A DNA stretch of 64,000 nucleotides from Paenibacillus rubinfantis (GCF_001486505.1 NZ_LN909065.1:1259778-1323777), one strand, 5' to 3'; counted from the first letter of the stretch, positions 26,726 to 37,054 are shown. Notes: generated by a model not told the origin, from the letters alone. Made by a program: numbers and translations.

Positions 26726-28039
26726 CTACTTGCCGTTTCTGCGGCGCAGCTCCTGGTTATGCTTGATTTTCGCTTCGTTCCCCTGCTCGGTGGCATGATA
26801 GAACGTCCGGCCTTCTAAACGTTTCGGCAGGTACTCCTGCTGGACGTAATGACCGGGGTAATTATGCGGATATTTATAACCTTCGTGTCCGAGCTTCACC
26901 GCTCCTTTGTAATGGGTGTCGCGCAAATGCAGCGGCACTTCCGCAGATTTGACCTCCTCGATGGCTGCCAAAGCGTTCCCGATCGCCTCCACGACGCCGT
27001 TCGATTTAGGGCTTTCGACCGCAAACAGGATCGCCTGAACGACGTTCAGCCGCGCTTCGGGCCAACCATTGTTCCGGTAAGCGTCCAAAGCACTGATCGC
27101 CTGCACCAGCGCTTGCGGGTTGGCCAGGCCGATATCCTCGCTGCTGGCGGCGATCAACCGGCGGATAAAGGTCATCGGATCCATCCCCAGCTTCTCCACG
27201 GCGTATAGGAACCAGAACACCGCCGCATCGCTGGAGCCGCGAATCGATTTATGGAACGCCGACAACACGTCGTATTGCGTGGATTCGTCCGCTTTGACGA
27301 GCGGCCGGCGGATCGATTCCTCCGCCACCTCAAGCGTAATGTGCACCGTTCCGTCCGGTTGCGGCGGCGTGGTCATCGCAGCCAGCTCCAGGGCATTTAA
27401 CGCACGCCGAATGTCGCCGTTCGCCATGGCAGCAATGTGCAGCAGTGCTTCCTCGTCAACCTGCAGCGCCATGAAGCCAAGCCCCTTCTCCGGATCCGCC
27501 AAGGCTCGCCGCATGGCAATCAGCGAATGCTCTTGGGTCAGCGACTCCAGCTGGAATAACGTAGAGCGGCTCATCAAGGCGCCGTTGACGTAGTGGAATG
27601 GATTTTCCGTTGTTGCGCCGATGAAGATGATCGTGCCTTTTTCCACCGCTGGCAGTAAGGCGTCTTGTCTTGAGCTGTTGAAGCGATGCACCTCGTCCAG
27701 AAACAAGATCGTTTTCGTGCCGTAAAAAGCTTTATCGTTCTGCGCTTTCTCAATCACCTCGCGAACGTCCTTCACCGACGCATCCACCGCGTTCAATCGG
27801 ACGAACTCCGCTTTCGTATGGTTGGAAATAATGTGGGCGAGGGTCGTTTTGCCGCAGCCCGGAGGGCCGTACAGCAAAATCGAGGAGACCTGGTCGGCCT
27901 CGATCGCCCGCCGCAGCAGCTTGCCCGGGCCAACGATATGCTCTTGTCCGATATATTCATCCAGCGAGGTTGGCCGCATCCGGTCGGCTAGCAGCCGCCC
28001 CGCCGGGCTTTGCTCCTGATTAAAAGAAAACAAATCCAC
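26726..28039 (-). CDS. rarA: Replication-associated recombination protein A (AAA+ ATPase, MgsA family)
   Basis: 437 residues. Walker A LLYGPPGCGKTTLA, Walker B ILFLDEVHRFN, then the family's C-terminal tetramerisation domain with YKYPHNYPGHYVQQEYLP. RarA acts at stalled replication forks. It is the B. subtilis yrvN counterpart and lies beside cymR as there. The start ATG is followed by MDLFSF, a common N-terminus in the family. Confidence 0.95.
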   Translation of the reverse strand: MDLFSFNQEQSPAGRLLADRMRPTSLDEYIGQEHIVGPGKLLRRAIEADQVSSILLYGPPGCGKTTLAHIISNHTKAEFVRLNAVDASVKDVREVIEKAQNDKAFYGTKTILFLDEVHRFNSSRQDALLPAVEKGTIIFIGATTENPFHYVNGALMSRSTLFQLESLTQEHSLIAMRRALADPEKGLGFMALQVDEEALLHIAAMANGDIRRALNALELAAMTTPPQPDGTVHITLEVAEESIRRPLVKADESTQYDVLSAFHKSIRGSSDAAVFWFLYAVEKLGMDPMTFIRRLIAASSEDIGLANPQALVQAISALDAYRNNGWPEARLNVVQAILFAVESPKSNGVVEAIGNALAAIEEVKSAEVPLHLRDTHYKGAVKLGHEGYKYPHNYPGHYVQQEYLPKRLEGRTFYHATEQGNEAKIKHNQELRRRNGK

Positions 28040-28227
28040 CTTTAAGTCACTTCCTTGATCATTAACATGATTAACGTGATGAATACGAATAGCATGTATA
28101 GCTTGATAAATGAAAGGATACCAAACTTATTCTAGCATACCTTGCGTAAAAAACACTTATAGTCGTTCTTTCGCTTTTCCCGCCGCCGGAAATATGAGTT
28201 AATATAGATGTCGGGCCGACGAATCAC
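28040..28227. other. Upstream region of rarA
   Basis: AT-rich for this genome. Contains no supported gene. A rarA promoter must lie here but I could not pick a convincing hexamer pair. Confidence 0.4.
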
Positions 28228-28328
28228 GGGAAAGGGGGCTGATCGAAGTGATTTCAGTGAGTGAGGTGGCTGCCGCGTAAGCGGCGCCCAATTAAAACGG
28301 GGGGCTGGGAACAGCCTCCCTTATTTAT
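28228..28328 (+). ncRNA. Candidate small RNA or leader-peptide transcript ending in a terminator
   Basis: AAAGGGGG (28231-28238) precedes a GTG at 28248 that opens a 10-codon frame (VISVSEVAAA) stopping at 28278-28280. The stop lies in the loop of a GC-rich hairpin (GCCGC/GCGGC, about 28265-28288). A second hairpin, GGGGGGCTG with CAGCCTCCC (28299-28320, GGAA loop), is followed by TTATTTAT and looks like a terminator. No gene follows for 300 bp, so this may be a stand-alone short transcript. I know no family for it. Confidence 0.45.
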
Positions 28329-28571
28329 GTTTGACACCACCTGTGTTAAGATAGATCCAGATTCAACCAAATTTTGTATGAAGTTAAATTTCAAAAAGTC
28401 AAAAATTCGGCTCTTCAACACCGAGAAGATTGGATGAAGCTAGGGACGGAGTAGCGGAGCGTACATGGAGGTACGTGAGCAACGAAATGTTCGAATCAGG
28501 TTCATTGAATCACCGTCGTGATGTAAAGACGAATTTGACTACCTACACTAAATTGAAAGGGGGAAGCGAGC
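28329..28571. other. Unexplained leader region before the CD3324-family gene
   Basis: About 240 bp with a TTGACA at 28331-28336 lacking a good partner, a purine-rich tract and a CGTAC/GTACG hairpin at about 28468-28483. An open frame at 28430-28618 has no ribosome site and is not called. Confidence 0.4.
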
Positions 28572-28670
28572 ATGTTGACTTATGTCGTAACTGCAATCGA
28601 GGATGGACCACGAAATAAGGAGGTACATGATCGTGAATTACAAAAATGGAAAGGATGTTCTTCCCCCTAG
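28572..28670 (+). CDS. Possible 32-residue leader or small protein overlapping the CD3324-family gene
   Basis: AAAGGGGG lies eleven bases before an ATG at 28572 that opens a 32-codon frame ending at 28668-28670. It overlaps the first 38 bases of the next gene in another frame, so it could couple translation to it. It has no domain I recognise. It may be chance, but the ribosome site is strong. Confidence 0.35.
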   Translation: MLTYVVTAIEDGPRNKEVHDRELQKWKGCSSP

Positions 28671-28929
28671 GCTGCTGCAGGAGCTCCAAACCTACATTCA
28701 AGGTGAGCTGTTGTACATTCCCAAACCGGAACGGTCGAGGGCGTTATGGGGAGAACTAAGTGGATCCCGCATCTCCATCGCCAAGCGGAATGAGGAGATT
28801 TTCCGCCTTTATCGCGCTGGGAGCACAGTACGGGATTTAGCCGGTAAATTTCACCTCTCCGATGAAAGCATCCGCAAAATATTAACCAAAATGCGCAGCT
28901 TAAGACAACCCGCAGCCGTGACCGAATAA
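28633..28929 (+). CDS. CD3324-family / Mor-like transcriptional regulator
   Basis: 98 residues. The N-terminus MNYKNGKDVLPPRLLQELQ, the middle GELLYIPKPERSRALWG, and a C-terminal helix-turn-helix (STVRDLAGKFHLSDESIRKI) fit the CD3324 family of Firmicutes, distantly like Mor of phage Mu. Targets are unknown. GTG at 28633 is favoured as start: AGGAGG lies nine bases upstream, whereas the ATG at 28627 is only three bases from it. Confidence 0.75.
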   Translation: MNYKNGKDVLPPRLLQELQTYIQGELLYIPKPERSRALWGELSGSRISIAKRNEEIFRLYRAGSTVRDLAGKFHLSDESIRKILTKMRSLRQPAAVTE

Positions 28930-28973
28930 TCGGTGACAAGGGAGCATCCCATGACGAATCTCATAAAAAACGA

Positions 28974-29006
28974 TAAGCCAAGACCGGCTGGTCTTGGCTA
29001 TATTTA
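28974..29006 (+). terminator. Terminator after the CD3324-family gene
   Basis: Perfect 10-bp stem AGCCAAGACC with GGTCTTGGCT around a short loop, followed by ATATTTAT. It lies about 45 bp after the stop. Confidence 0.8.
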
Positions 29007-29070
29007 TGGGGAATCAGGTATAATGGAGTCATATCCTACTTACAGTCTATTCCAAACTGAGGTGACTCCC

Positions 29071-29624
29071 TTGACGCAGCAGCAGCACCCTGAGCACGTT
29101 TCGACTTCCGCGAAAGCGGTAAAAATATGCGCCTATTGCGGCCAATCGAAGCCGCTGGGCGAATTCCTGCGCCGCACCGGCAAGCGCTCCGGCAAAGGCT
29201 CGCGCCGCGGGGCTTGCCGCAGCTGCCGCGCGCTGAGGTCGAGGGTCCCGACGTCCGGACCCTGCGCCCGAACCGCAACGGTATGATCCGCCTGCGCGGG
29301 CGCACTGACAAAGGCCGGCGCTGGCAGCAGGAGATCGACTATGAGCTGGCCGTCACCCTCGTGCGCGAGCATATGGCCGTCGTCGTGAACCCGTTCACCA
29401 TCCGGCGGTTATACACGAATAAAGCGTTCCGCCATTATATTTTGACGCGGGATCATTATACTTGCTTCTTTTGCGGGGAGTACGGCGATACGATCGACCA
29501 TCTGCTGCCCAAAGCCAAGGGCGGCCACACGACCCCGGTCAATTGCGTTTGTGCCTGCAACCTGTGCAATCAGAGCAAAGCCGATCGGTGGCTGGACGAC
29601 TTTATGCAGGATGACGCGCTGTAA
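29071..29624 (+). pseudogene. HNH endonuclease, interrupted by a frameshift
   Basis: The first frame starts with TTG at 29071 (AGGTGA five bases upstream) and encodes a CAYC...CRSC zinc-binding region, then stops at 29284-29286. The continuation lies in the frame shifted by one base: it encodes a basic stretch, then ILTRDHYTCFFCGEYGDTIDHLLPKAKGG, the HNH core with its own CxxC, and NLCNQSKADR, ending at 29624. The two halves belong to one ~184-residue protein, and the length falls one base short. The shift lies between about 29215 and 29284; there is no obvious slippery site. It may be a real mutation or a sequence error. The intact protein would be a small nuclease of unknown role. Confidence 0.75.
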
Positions 29625-29715
29625 AGTTCCGTCCGGCTCATTCCAAGACCTTGACCTTGCTATGCGAATCTATGCGAAAAATCGAATAGAATTGGGCCGC
29701 TTTGGCGATTTTGGC

Positions 29716-29745
29716 CAAATGTATATGAAATTTCATATACATTTG
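29716..29745. repeat. 30-bp perfect palindrome
   Basis: From CAAATGTATATGAAA to its exact reverse complement with no loop. It is AT-rich and lies between the HNH gene and helD. It could be a binding site for a dimeric regulator or a cruciform; there is no neighbouring regulator gene that clearly matches. Confidence 0.85.
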
Positions 29746-29780
29746 CGCCTACTGAAGCCATTTGCCCTGAATCTATGCGA

Positions 29781-29807
29781 AAAACCGAATACAATTCGGT
29801 TTTTTTG
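29781..29807 (+). terminator. Terminator downstream of the HNH gene
   Basis: Stem AACCGAAT (29783-29790) with ATTCGGTT (29794-29801), ACA loop, then a run of T. About 160 bp after the HNH stop. Confidence 0.8.
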
Positions 29808-30036
29808 CTTTCTACGGTATTTTAGATATGAAAAATCGAATACATTCACGCAAGTGCATCATGGTGGCGGGTGGTTCATCAAGGCATCTCCCCAAGCGCC
29901 CCCCCGCCCCTCCACTCACGCGACTTCTCTCCTGAACAAACGGGATAATGCTGCAAAGTGTCCCTGAAAGACTACTCCGTCCCCACATCCACTAGCATCC
30001 ACTCCCTCATTCCCTTCTCCCATAATCATCATCTGA

Positions 30037-32232
30037 TTACACTTGCCCCGCACCCCTGAAGCCTCTCGAACCTAAGCTCACCTTGGAAGCGTACTCCGGT
30101 GACTCGTCGATGGAGACATAGTCCGGCAGATGCTCGCCGTGCAGCAGCCACAGTTCGTGCAGTGCGCGGGTGCAGCCGACATACAGCAGCTTGGCGTCCT
30201 TGGGCCCGTAATGCTCCCGGTCGACGTCCGTCACAATCACCGCATCGAACTCCAGGCCTTTTGACAAGTATACCGGCAGCACCGAGACACCCCCGGCGTA
30301 TTGCGTCAGCTCCCCGTTGATCAGGTTGACCTCCAGCCCGCCTTCGCTTAATGCGGCATGCAGCCCCTCCGCCTCCCGCATCGTCCGGGTTAATACCGCC
30401 GCCGTACGGAACGCGCCGCCCAGCACCTTGTCCAGCGCCTGCCGAATCAACGGCAGCTGCTGCTCCAGCTTGCCTGCTGCATCCAGCAGCCGCACCGGCT
30501 CCCCGCTGCGGAACACCGGCACCGCCAGTAAGTCCGCGCCTACGCCCTTTTCCAGGATATCGTTGGCGAATCGAATGATCTCCATCGTTGACCGATAGCT
30601 GCGTGTGAGCGCGAAATAAGCCGTTTCCTCCGGCCGGAACAATTCCTTCATCTCATCCCAATGGCGAACGCCTTTATAGTAATGGATGCCTTGCGACAAG
30701 TCCCCGAGAATCGTAAATGAGTGGCCCTTCACGAAGCGGTCCAGCACATGCACCTGAAATGGTGTAAAGTCCTGCGCCTCATCGATCACGACGTGGTCGA
30801 AGGTCAGATTGCCGTCGATTTCGTGAATCAGGGTATACAGGTACAGAAGGGCGGCCAGATCCTCCTCCTTGATGGCATTTTTCTTCAAGCGAGCCTGCGT
30901 CTCTTTCCAGATGCCTTGCGGAATCTGATCCGAAACATCGGCCATCCCTTCCGTGCCGCTGCCTTTTCGAAGGCCAAACAGCTCCCGGTAGAGGCTCAGC
31001 GGCGTCAGCTCCGGCCATTTTTTCGCATAGCTTTTTTCCCGCTGCTGCGCTTTTTTCTTCCGATCCTTCAACGCAGCTGCCGATGGCGCCTTCTTTAGCT
31101 CCATTTCGATCCAACGATGAATACGCGCCAGCACCCGTTCCTTGCGCCGGGCCACCGGATAGTGGCGGTATTCCCCTTCGAACCAGGCCAGAATTTCCTT
31201 GCGTGGCAGCCGTGCTCCTTCCCAAGGCTCAAAATCGCCTTCAGGGACGCAAGCGGACTCCAGCGTGCTCACCGACGTATCCATGATCTCCTTAAACGCC
31301 ATTGAGCCCTTAAAGCGTCCCGGCAGCTCCGTATCTTGCCACGTTTCCGCCCCTTTCGCCCCGCCATCAAACCAGCGTGACAAGACCTCCGATCCATCCG
31401 ACGGCACCTCATCCAGCCCCAGCACCTTCGCCGCCCAATCGCTGAACGTGCTCTGCTGGATATCCCCGACTCCCAGCTCGGGCAGCACTTCGGAGATATA
31501 ATCGATAAACATATGGTTTGGCGCAAAAATGACCAACCGTTCCGCCTTAATCTGCTCCTTATATTGATACAACAAAAAAGCCAGCCGATGCAGCGCCACG
31601 GTTGTTTTCCCGCTGCCGGCTACGCCTTGGATAATCAACGCCGTATTTTTTGCTGCGCGAATGATTTGGTCCTGCTCCGCCTGAATCGTCGAAACGATAT
31701 CGCGCAGGCGATTGTCTTTGTTCTCCCCAAGCCGGTAGACCAAGAACTCATCCGATACGGCCGGGCCGTCGCTGTCGCGGTTATACGTATCCACCACCCG
31801 GTCCAGGATGCCTTTGCGGATGACGATGTTTCGCTTCAAGTAGACTAAGCCTTCAATCAGGCCTTCAGGCGCCAAATATGAGGCGTCTTCCCCGCCGGTA
31901 AACGAGTAGAACAGGCTAGCCACCGGCGCGCGCCAATCGATGACGATCGGATCTTTGCCGTCCGGGTCGCCCACCCCAACTTTACCGATGTAGAGCGGCG
32001 TTTTTCGTCTCCCCTGCTCCTCGAAATCCAAGCGTCCAAAATACGGCTCATGCACCGACTGCTCCAACTGCTTTCGCTGGGTTTCCCGATTCTCCTCGAG
32101 AAGCTGTTCCGTAAAATCCTGTCCGGTGTACACCGGTATCGAACGCAGCCGTTGCAGCTGCTGATCGATCTCTTCCAAGGTGCGGTCCAGCCGCGCCTTC
32201 TCTTCTTGATAGGCACTTTGAAAATCATCCAT
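30037..32232 (-). CDS. helD: HelD-type RNA polymerase-associated helicase (UvrD-like)
   Basis: 731 residues. An N-terminal coiled coil (about residues 5-75) precedes the 1A domain with Walker A QGVAGSGKTTVALHR, then VVIDEAQDFTPFQ (Walker B), TRSYRSTMEI and the late motif VGCTRALHELWLLH. In B. subtilis HelD binds RNA polymerase and uses ATP to release stalled or rifampicin-blocked polymerase from DNA. The length fits (B. subtilis 774). TAGGAGG lies upstream of the ATG. It appears to be a single-gene unit. Confidence 0.88.
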   Translation of the reverse strand: MDDFQSAYQEEKARLDRTLEEIDQQLQRLRSIPVYTGQDFTEQLLEENRETQRKQLEQSVHEPYFGRLDFEEQGRRKTPLYIGKVGVGDPDGKDPIVIDWRAPVASLFYSFTGGEDASYLAPEGLIEGLVYLKRNIVIRKGILDRVVDTYNRDSDGPAVSDEFLVYRLGENKDNRLRDIVSTIQAEQDQIIRAAKNTALIIQGVAGSGKTTVALHRLAFLLYQYKEQIKAERLVIFAPNHMFIDYISEVLPELGVGDIQQSTFSDWAAKVLGLDEVPSDGSEVLSRWFDGGAKGAETWQDTELPGRFKGSMAFKEIMDTSVSTLESACVPEGDFEPWEGARLPRKEILAWFEGEYRHYPVARRKERVLARIHRWIEMELKKAPSAAALKDRKKKAQQREKSYAKKWPELTPLSLYRELFGLRKGSGTEGMADVSDQIPQGIWKETQARLKKNAIKEEDLAALLYLYTLIHEIDGNLTFDHVVIDEAQDFTPFQVHVLDRFVKGHSFTILGDLSQGIHYYKGVRHWDEMKELFRPEETAYFALTRSYRSTMEIIRFANDILEKGVGADLLAVPVFRSGEPVRLLDAAGKLEQQLPLIRQALDKVLGGAFRTAAVLTRTMREAEGLHAALSEGGLEVNLINGELTQYAGGVSVLPVYLSKGLEFDAVIVTDVDREHYGPKDAKLLYVGCTRALHELWLLHGEHLPDYVSIDESPEYASKVSLGSRGFRGAGQV

Positions 32233-32321
32233 TTCAGTTACCTCCTAAGGTTTTTGTGTACTCCAGACTCAAAAGGAGTTTCATTATACCACTACCTCCG
32301 GCTAAAAGGCGAATTTTCTCA

Positions 32322-32375
32322 AAAAAGAAAGACGTCGATCCGGGTTGCCTAACACACTTCCCAGACTAACGTCTT
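32322..32375 (-). terminator. Terminator of the hisS-aspS-tcdA unit
   Basis: Outer stem AAGACGT with ACGTCTT and inner GTC-GGG with CCC-GAT pairing on the minus strand, followed by TCTTTTTTG. It lies just after the frameshifted small gene. Confidence 0.75.
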
Positions 32376-32392
32376 ATTGTTCCCATCTTCCC

Positions 32393-32655
32393 CTATGCTT
32401 TGTCAGACGGGCGTTTCAAACCCAGTTTCAGCTTCTCGATGACAGCCTGCAGTGCTTGGGCCGCTCCTGCCTTACGTCCCGGATCGATCGAAAAACCATC
32501 TGCACAAATTCATAACTTCCGGCCTGGTGTTCATCCAGGGCGGTATGCTTCGAGCCTAATCCCAGCTGCTCCATATACCCCGCCGGCGCATCCAGCACAA
32601 GTACGCGATCGCTATCCGTGGGTAGCCGCAGCTTCTTCACAAGCTCCGAATTCAT
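32393..32655 (-). pseudogene. Small gene coupled to tcdA, broken by a one-base loss in a T-run
   Basis: The ATG at 32655 overlaps the tcdA stop (ATGA). The first frame gives MNSELVKKLRL, a VLVLDAPAGYMEQLG block and YEFVQM, resembling small DUF3052-like proteins, then runs into non-homologous sequence. Adding one T to the run of five (plus-strand A-run 32491-32495) restores a continuous 87-residue protein ending in LKLGLKRPSDKA at 32393. The restored part (RKAGAAQALQAVIEKLKLGLK) looks genuine. So it is either a mutation or a homopolymer read error. Function unknown. Confidence 0.7.
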
Positions 32656-33404
32656 GCGCGCACGCCTTCGCGCTCCAGCAGCTCGCGCACCGCCACGCTG
32701 ACCATGATCAAACCAACTACCGGCGGCACAAAGGAATTGCTGGCCGGCGGCTGCTTGGCCTTGCGGATTTTGGCGCCAGCCGGCGCAATTTTCTCCGTGA
32801 CGTCCTGCCGAGGCTTCACCGGCGGCTCAGTTGAGAAAACAACCTTAACTCCCTTTTTGATCCCGGCTTCCCGCAGCTTTGTCCGAATCACGCGAGCCAT
32901 CGGATCCATATGGGTTTTGGAGATATCCGTAACTTGGAATTTCGTCGGGTCCATTTTGTTGGCGGCTCCCATACTGGACAAGATCGGAATCCTCCGCTTC
33001 AGGCACTCTTTGATCAAATGAATCTTGTAAATGATCGTATCCGAAGCGTCAAGCACGTAATCAATATCGTATTTAAACAGCTCTTCGTAAGTCTCTTCCG
33101 TATAAAACATATTTAACGCGATCGTTTCGCACTCGGGGTTAATGAGCTTAACCCTTTCACACATGAGGTCGGCTTTCTTCTGCCCGATCGTTGTCGTCAA
33201 GGCATGAATTTGCCGGTTGATGTTGGTGATATCGACAACGTCCTTATCGATCAGGATGATCCGGCCGATTCCGGTTCGGGCCAGCCCTTCGACCGCCATC
33301 GCGCCTACACCGCCGACGCCAAGCACGGCTACCGTGCTTTTCTTCAGAATATCCAGTCCCTCTGCCCCGATGGCGAGTTCTGTTCGCGAAAATTGATGAA
33401 GCAT
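32652..33404 (-). CDS. tcdA: tRNA threonylcarbamoyladenosine dehydratase (TcdA)
   Basis: 250 residues of the ThiF/MoeB/E1-like family. The ATP-binding loop reads VLGVGGVGAMAVEGLARTG; a DKDVVDITNINRQ segment follows, with the late motif VVFSTEPP. It turns t6A37 into its cyclic form ct6A in ANN-decoding tRNAs. The B. subtilis counterpart is yrvM beside aspS, as here. It lies 39 bp after aspS and its stop overlaps the start of the next small gene. Confidence 0.93.
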   Translation of the reverse strand: MLHQFSRTELAIGAEGLDILKKSTVAVLGVGGVGAMAVEGLARTGIGRIILIDKDVVDITNINRQIHALTTTIGQKKADLMCERVKLINPECETIALNMFYTEETYEELFKYDIDYVLDASDTIIYKIHLIKECLKRRIPILSSMGAANKMDPTKFQVTDISKTHMDPMARVIRTKLREAGIKKGVKVVFSTEPPVKPRQDVTEKIAPAGAKIRKAKQPPASNSFVPPVVGLIMVSVAVRELLEREGVRA

Positions 33405-33443
33405 GGTCTAGTATACCTCCCGATAGGTTGACATCTTAATCGG

Positions 33444-35222
<1,779 letters not shown>

Positions 35223-35259
35223 CGTAACTCCCCTTTTCGCTTTAGCTATTGTTTATAGG

Positions 35260-36510
35260 TTAATGTGATTTTAACTCTTGAACCAATTCGCTTAACTTCA
35301 CCGTACGTTGCTCGCCGTTTTCCATCGACTTCAGGGCGATTTCTCCGCGCTGCAGCTCATCGTCGCCGAGAATTGCGGTATAGCGCGCCTGCATCCGGTC
35401 GGCGGATTTCATCTGCGCCTTCATCTTCCGGCCCAGATAATCGCGTTCGGCAGAAATTCCCGCTTGCCGGAGCTTAAACAGCTGGGTTGTGATCTCCTTC
35501 TCCGCCGCCTCGCCTAGGGCGATAAGATAGACGTCCAGCGGTTTGACGGCGCCAAGTTCGATCTCCTGTTTTTCCAGAATCAGCGCAATTCGTTCCAACC
35601 CGATTCCGAACCCGATACCCGGTTGATCAGGACCGCCCACTTCCGCTACCAGCCCGTTATACCGGCCGCCGCCGCCGATCGTATCGATCGCGCCGATGCC
35701 TTGAGCCTTGTATTCGAAAGCGGTGTGCGTGTAGTAGTCCAATCCGCGGACGAGGCGAGGATTAATCTCGTAATCGACCTCCATCGCGCTCAGCAGCTCC
35801 TGCACCTTGGCAAAATGCGCCGTGCACTCCTCATCCAGGCTGTCCAGGATGGACGGTGCGCCAACGAATTTGTCCTGGTCCGTCTTGCAGTCCAGCACAC
35901 GCAGCGGATTCCGCTCGATCCGGGCCTGGCAGTCTTTGCACAAGCTGTCCTTCATCGGCAGCAGGAACCCTAGCAGCTTCTCGCGGTAGACCGCCCGGCT
36001 CGCCGGGTTGCCGACGGAGTTAATCTCCACCTTCACGCCCTGCAGCCCCAGTTCGCGACAGAACTGGTAACCCAGCGCTACGACCTCGGCATCGATCGCC
36101 GGATCCGTTGCGCCAAACGCCTCGATCCCAAACTGGTGGAACTGGCGCTGCCGTCCGGCTTGCGGACGTTCGTAACGGAACATCGGCCCGATATAGTACA
36201 GCTTGCTGACATCCGGTTCGCCGTAAAGCTTGTTCTCCACATAGGAGCGGACGACGCCGGCGGTTCCTTCCGGACGCAGCGTCATGCTGCGCTCGCCTTT
36301 ATCGAGAAACGTATACATTTCCTTCTCGACGATATCTGTCGTTTCCCCTACACCGCGTTCAAAGAGCGAGGTTTGTTCAAAGATCGGCGTACGGATCTCC
36401 CGGTAGTTAAAGCGCCGACACAAATCTCTGGCCTTCTCCTCAATAAATTGCCATTTCTCGACGGTTCCCGGCAGTAAATCCTGCGTGCCCGTCGGTTTTT
36501 GAAAAGCCAT
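35260..36510 (-). CDS. hisS: Histidyl-tRNA synthetase
   Basis: 416 residues. Family N-terminus MAFQKPTGTQDLLPG, motif 2 FRYERPQAGRQRQFHQFGIE, the HisA motif LVRGLDYYTHTAFEYK, motif 3 GIGFGIGLERIALIL, and a C-terminal anticodon domain. The ATG at 36510 has GGAGG nine bases upstream; a longer in-frame extension runs through the T-box leader and is not real. First gene of hisS-aspS-tcdA. Confidence 0.98.
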   Translation of the reverse strand: MAFQKPTGTQDLLPGTVEKWQFIEEKARDLCRRFNYREIRTPIFEQTSLFERGVGETTDIVEKEMYTFLDKGERSMTLRPEGTAGVVRSYVENKLYGEPDVSKLYYIGPMFRYERPQAGRQRQFHQFGIEAFGATDPAIDAEVVALGYQFCRELGLQGVKVEINSVGNPASRAVYREKLLGFLLPMKDSLCKDCQARIERNPLRVLDCKTDQDKFVGAPSILDSLDEECTAHFAKVQELLSAMEVDYEINPRLVRGLDYYTHTAFEYKAQGIGAIDTIGGGGRYNGLVAEVGGPDQPGIGFGIGLERIALILEKQEIELGAVKPLDVYLIALGEAAEKEITTQLFKLRQAGISAERDYLGRKMKAQMKSADRMQARYTAILGDDELQRGEIALKSMENGEQRTVKLSELVQELKSH

Positions 36511-36545
36511 CTCGTTCATCCTCCATCTCAGACTCGTAAGCCAAT

Positions 36546-36956
36546 ATAAAAAATCTCCCGTTCCTGTTTGATCCAAACAGGGACGAGAGATCGGTTCGCA
36601 ATCACCCGTGGTGCCACCCACATTCCGAATTCGATGTCCCGTCGCACAGGTCGCGCGTCGGCTTTCATGCATCGCATTCGCTTTAAGCGGTTATCGCCCG
36701 CCTACGCCGTACGTCTACTCTCCAAGCGATGGAACGCTTCAGGATTTCGCCGCCGGTTCTCGGGGAAGTCTTTCGTGCAATCATCACCGGAATCCTTCCA
36801 GCCTGCTTCTTATCAGGGGTAACGGATCATCTGTCCGTTCGACCGCTGCTGAAGTCGGGGATTCCTCTCTGTGGATGTGGGGTTGAACTACTTTCTCCCG
36901 TCATCAAATCAATATGAGCACTAGTTCACGCCTCCGGAGGTGACGTCAACTGTTAT
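36546..36956 (-). promoter_or_regulatory. T-box riboswitch leader of hisS-aspS
   Basis: The minus strand carries the T-box core GGGTGGCACCACGGG (36605-36619) and ends in a long terminator stem, ATCTCTCGTCCCTGTTTG with its partner, then TTTTTTA (36548-36592). The leader is about 400 nt. I did not assign the specifier codon: His (CAC) or Asp (GAC) are the expected choices. Confidence 0.93.
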
Positions 36957-36962
36957 TTTTAG

Positions 36963-36991
36963 ATTGTATGAAACCACCGCGTTAAAGTCAA
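36963..36991 (-). promoter_or_regulatory. Sigma-A promoter of the hisS T-box leader
   Basis: TTGACT (36991-36986), 17 bases, TACAAT (36968-36963) on the minus strand. Confidence 0.82.
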
Positions 36992-37018
36992 GTCCGGGCG
37001 CGAAAAATGTCCGAACAA

Positions 37019-37054
37019 AGAAAAAAACCTGACACCAACGGGGTGCAGGTTCAA
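37019..37054 (-). terminator. Terminator after the 154-residue hypothetical gene
   Basis: Stem CCTG-CACC with GGTG-CAGG and small bulges, followed on the minus strand by TTTTTTTC. It insulates the hisS promoter. Confidence 0.82.

Larger units (their letters stand above)
29671..29846. repeat. Three near-copies of a ~22-bp direct repeat around a palindrome
   Basis: TATGCGAAAAATCGAATA-type copies at 29671-29693, 29774-29796 and 29827-29846 (the last slightly shortened). The second copy forms part of the terminator below. Confidence 0.65.

Noticed and set aside
28430..28618. 62-residue open frame before the CD3324-family gene
   Set aside because: No ribosome site; it overlaps a better-supported short frame and the true gene start.
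29551..29967. 138-residue open frame after the HNH gene
   Set aside because: Runs through the palindrome and terminator; no ribosome site and no domain.
36511..36672. 54-residue N-terminal extension of hisS
   Set aside because: It is the translation of the T-box leader; the ATG at 36510 has the ribosome site and the family N-terminus.
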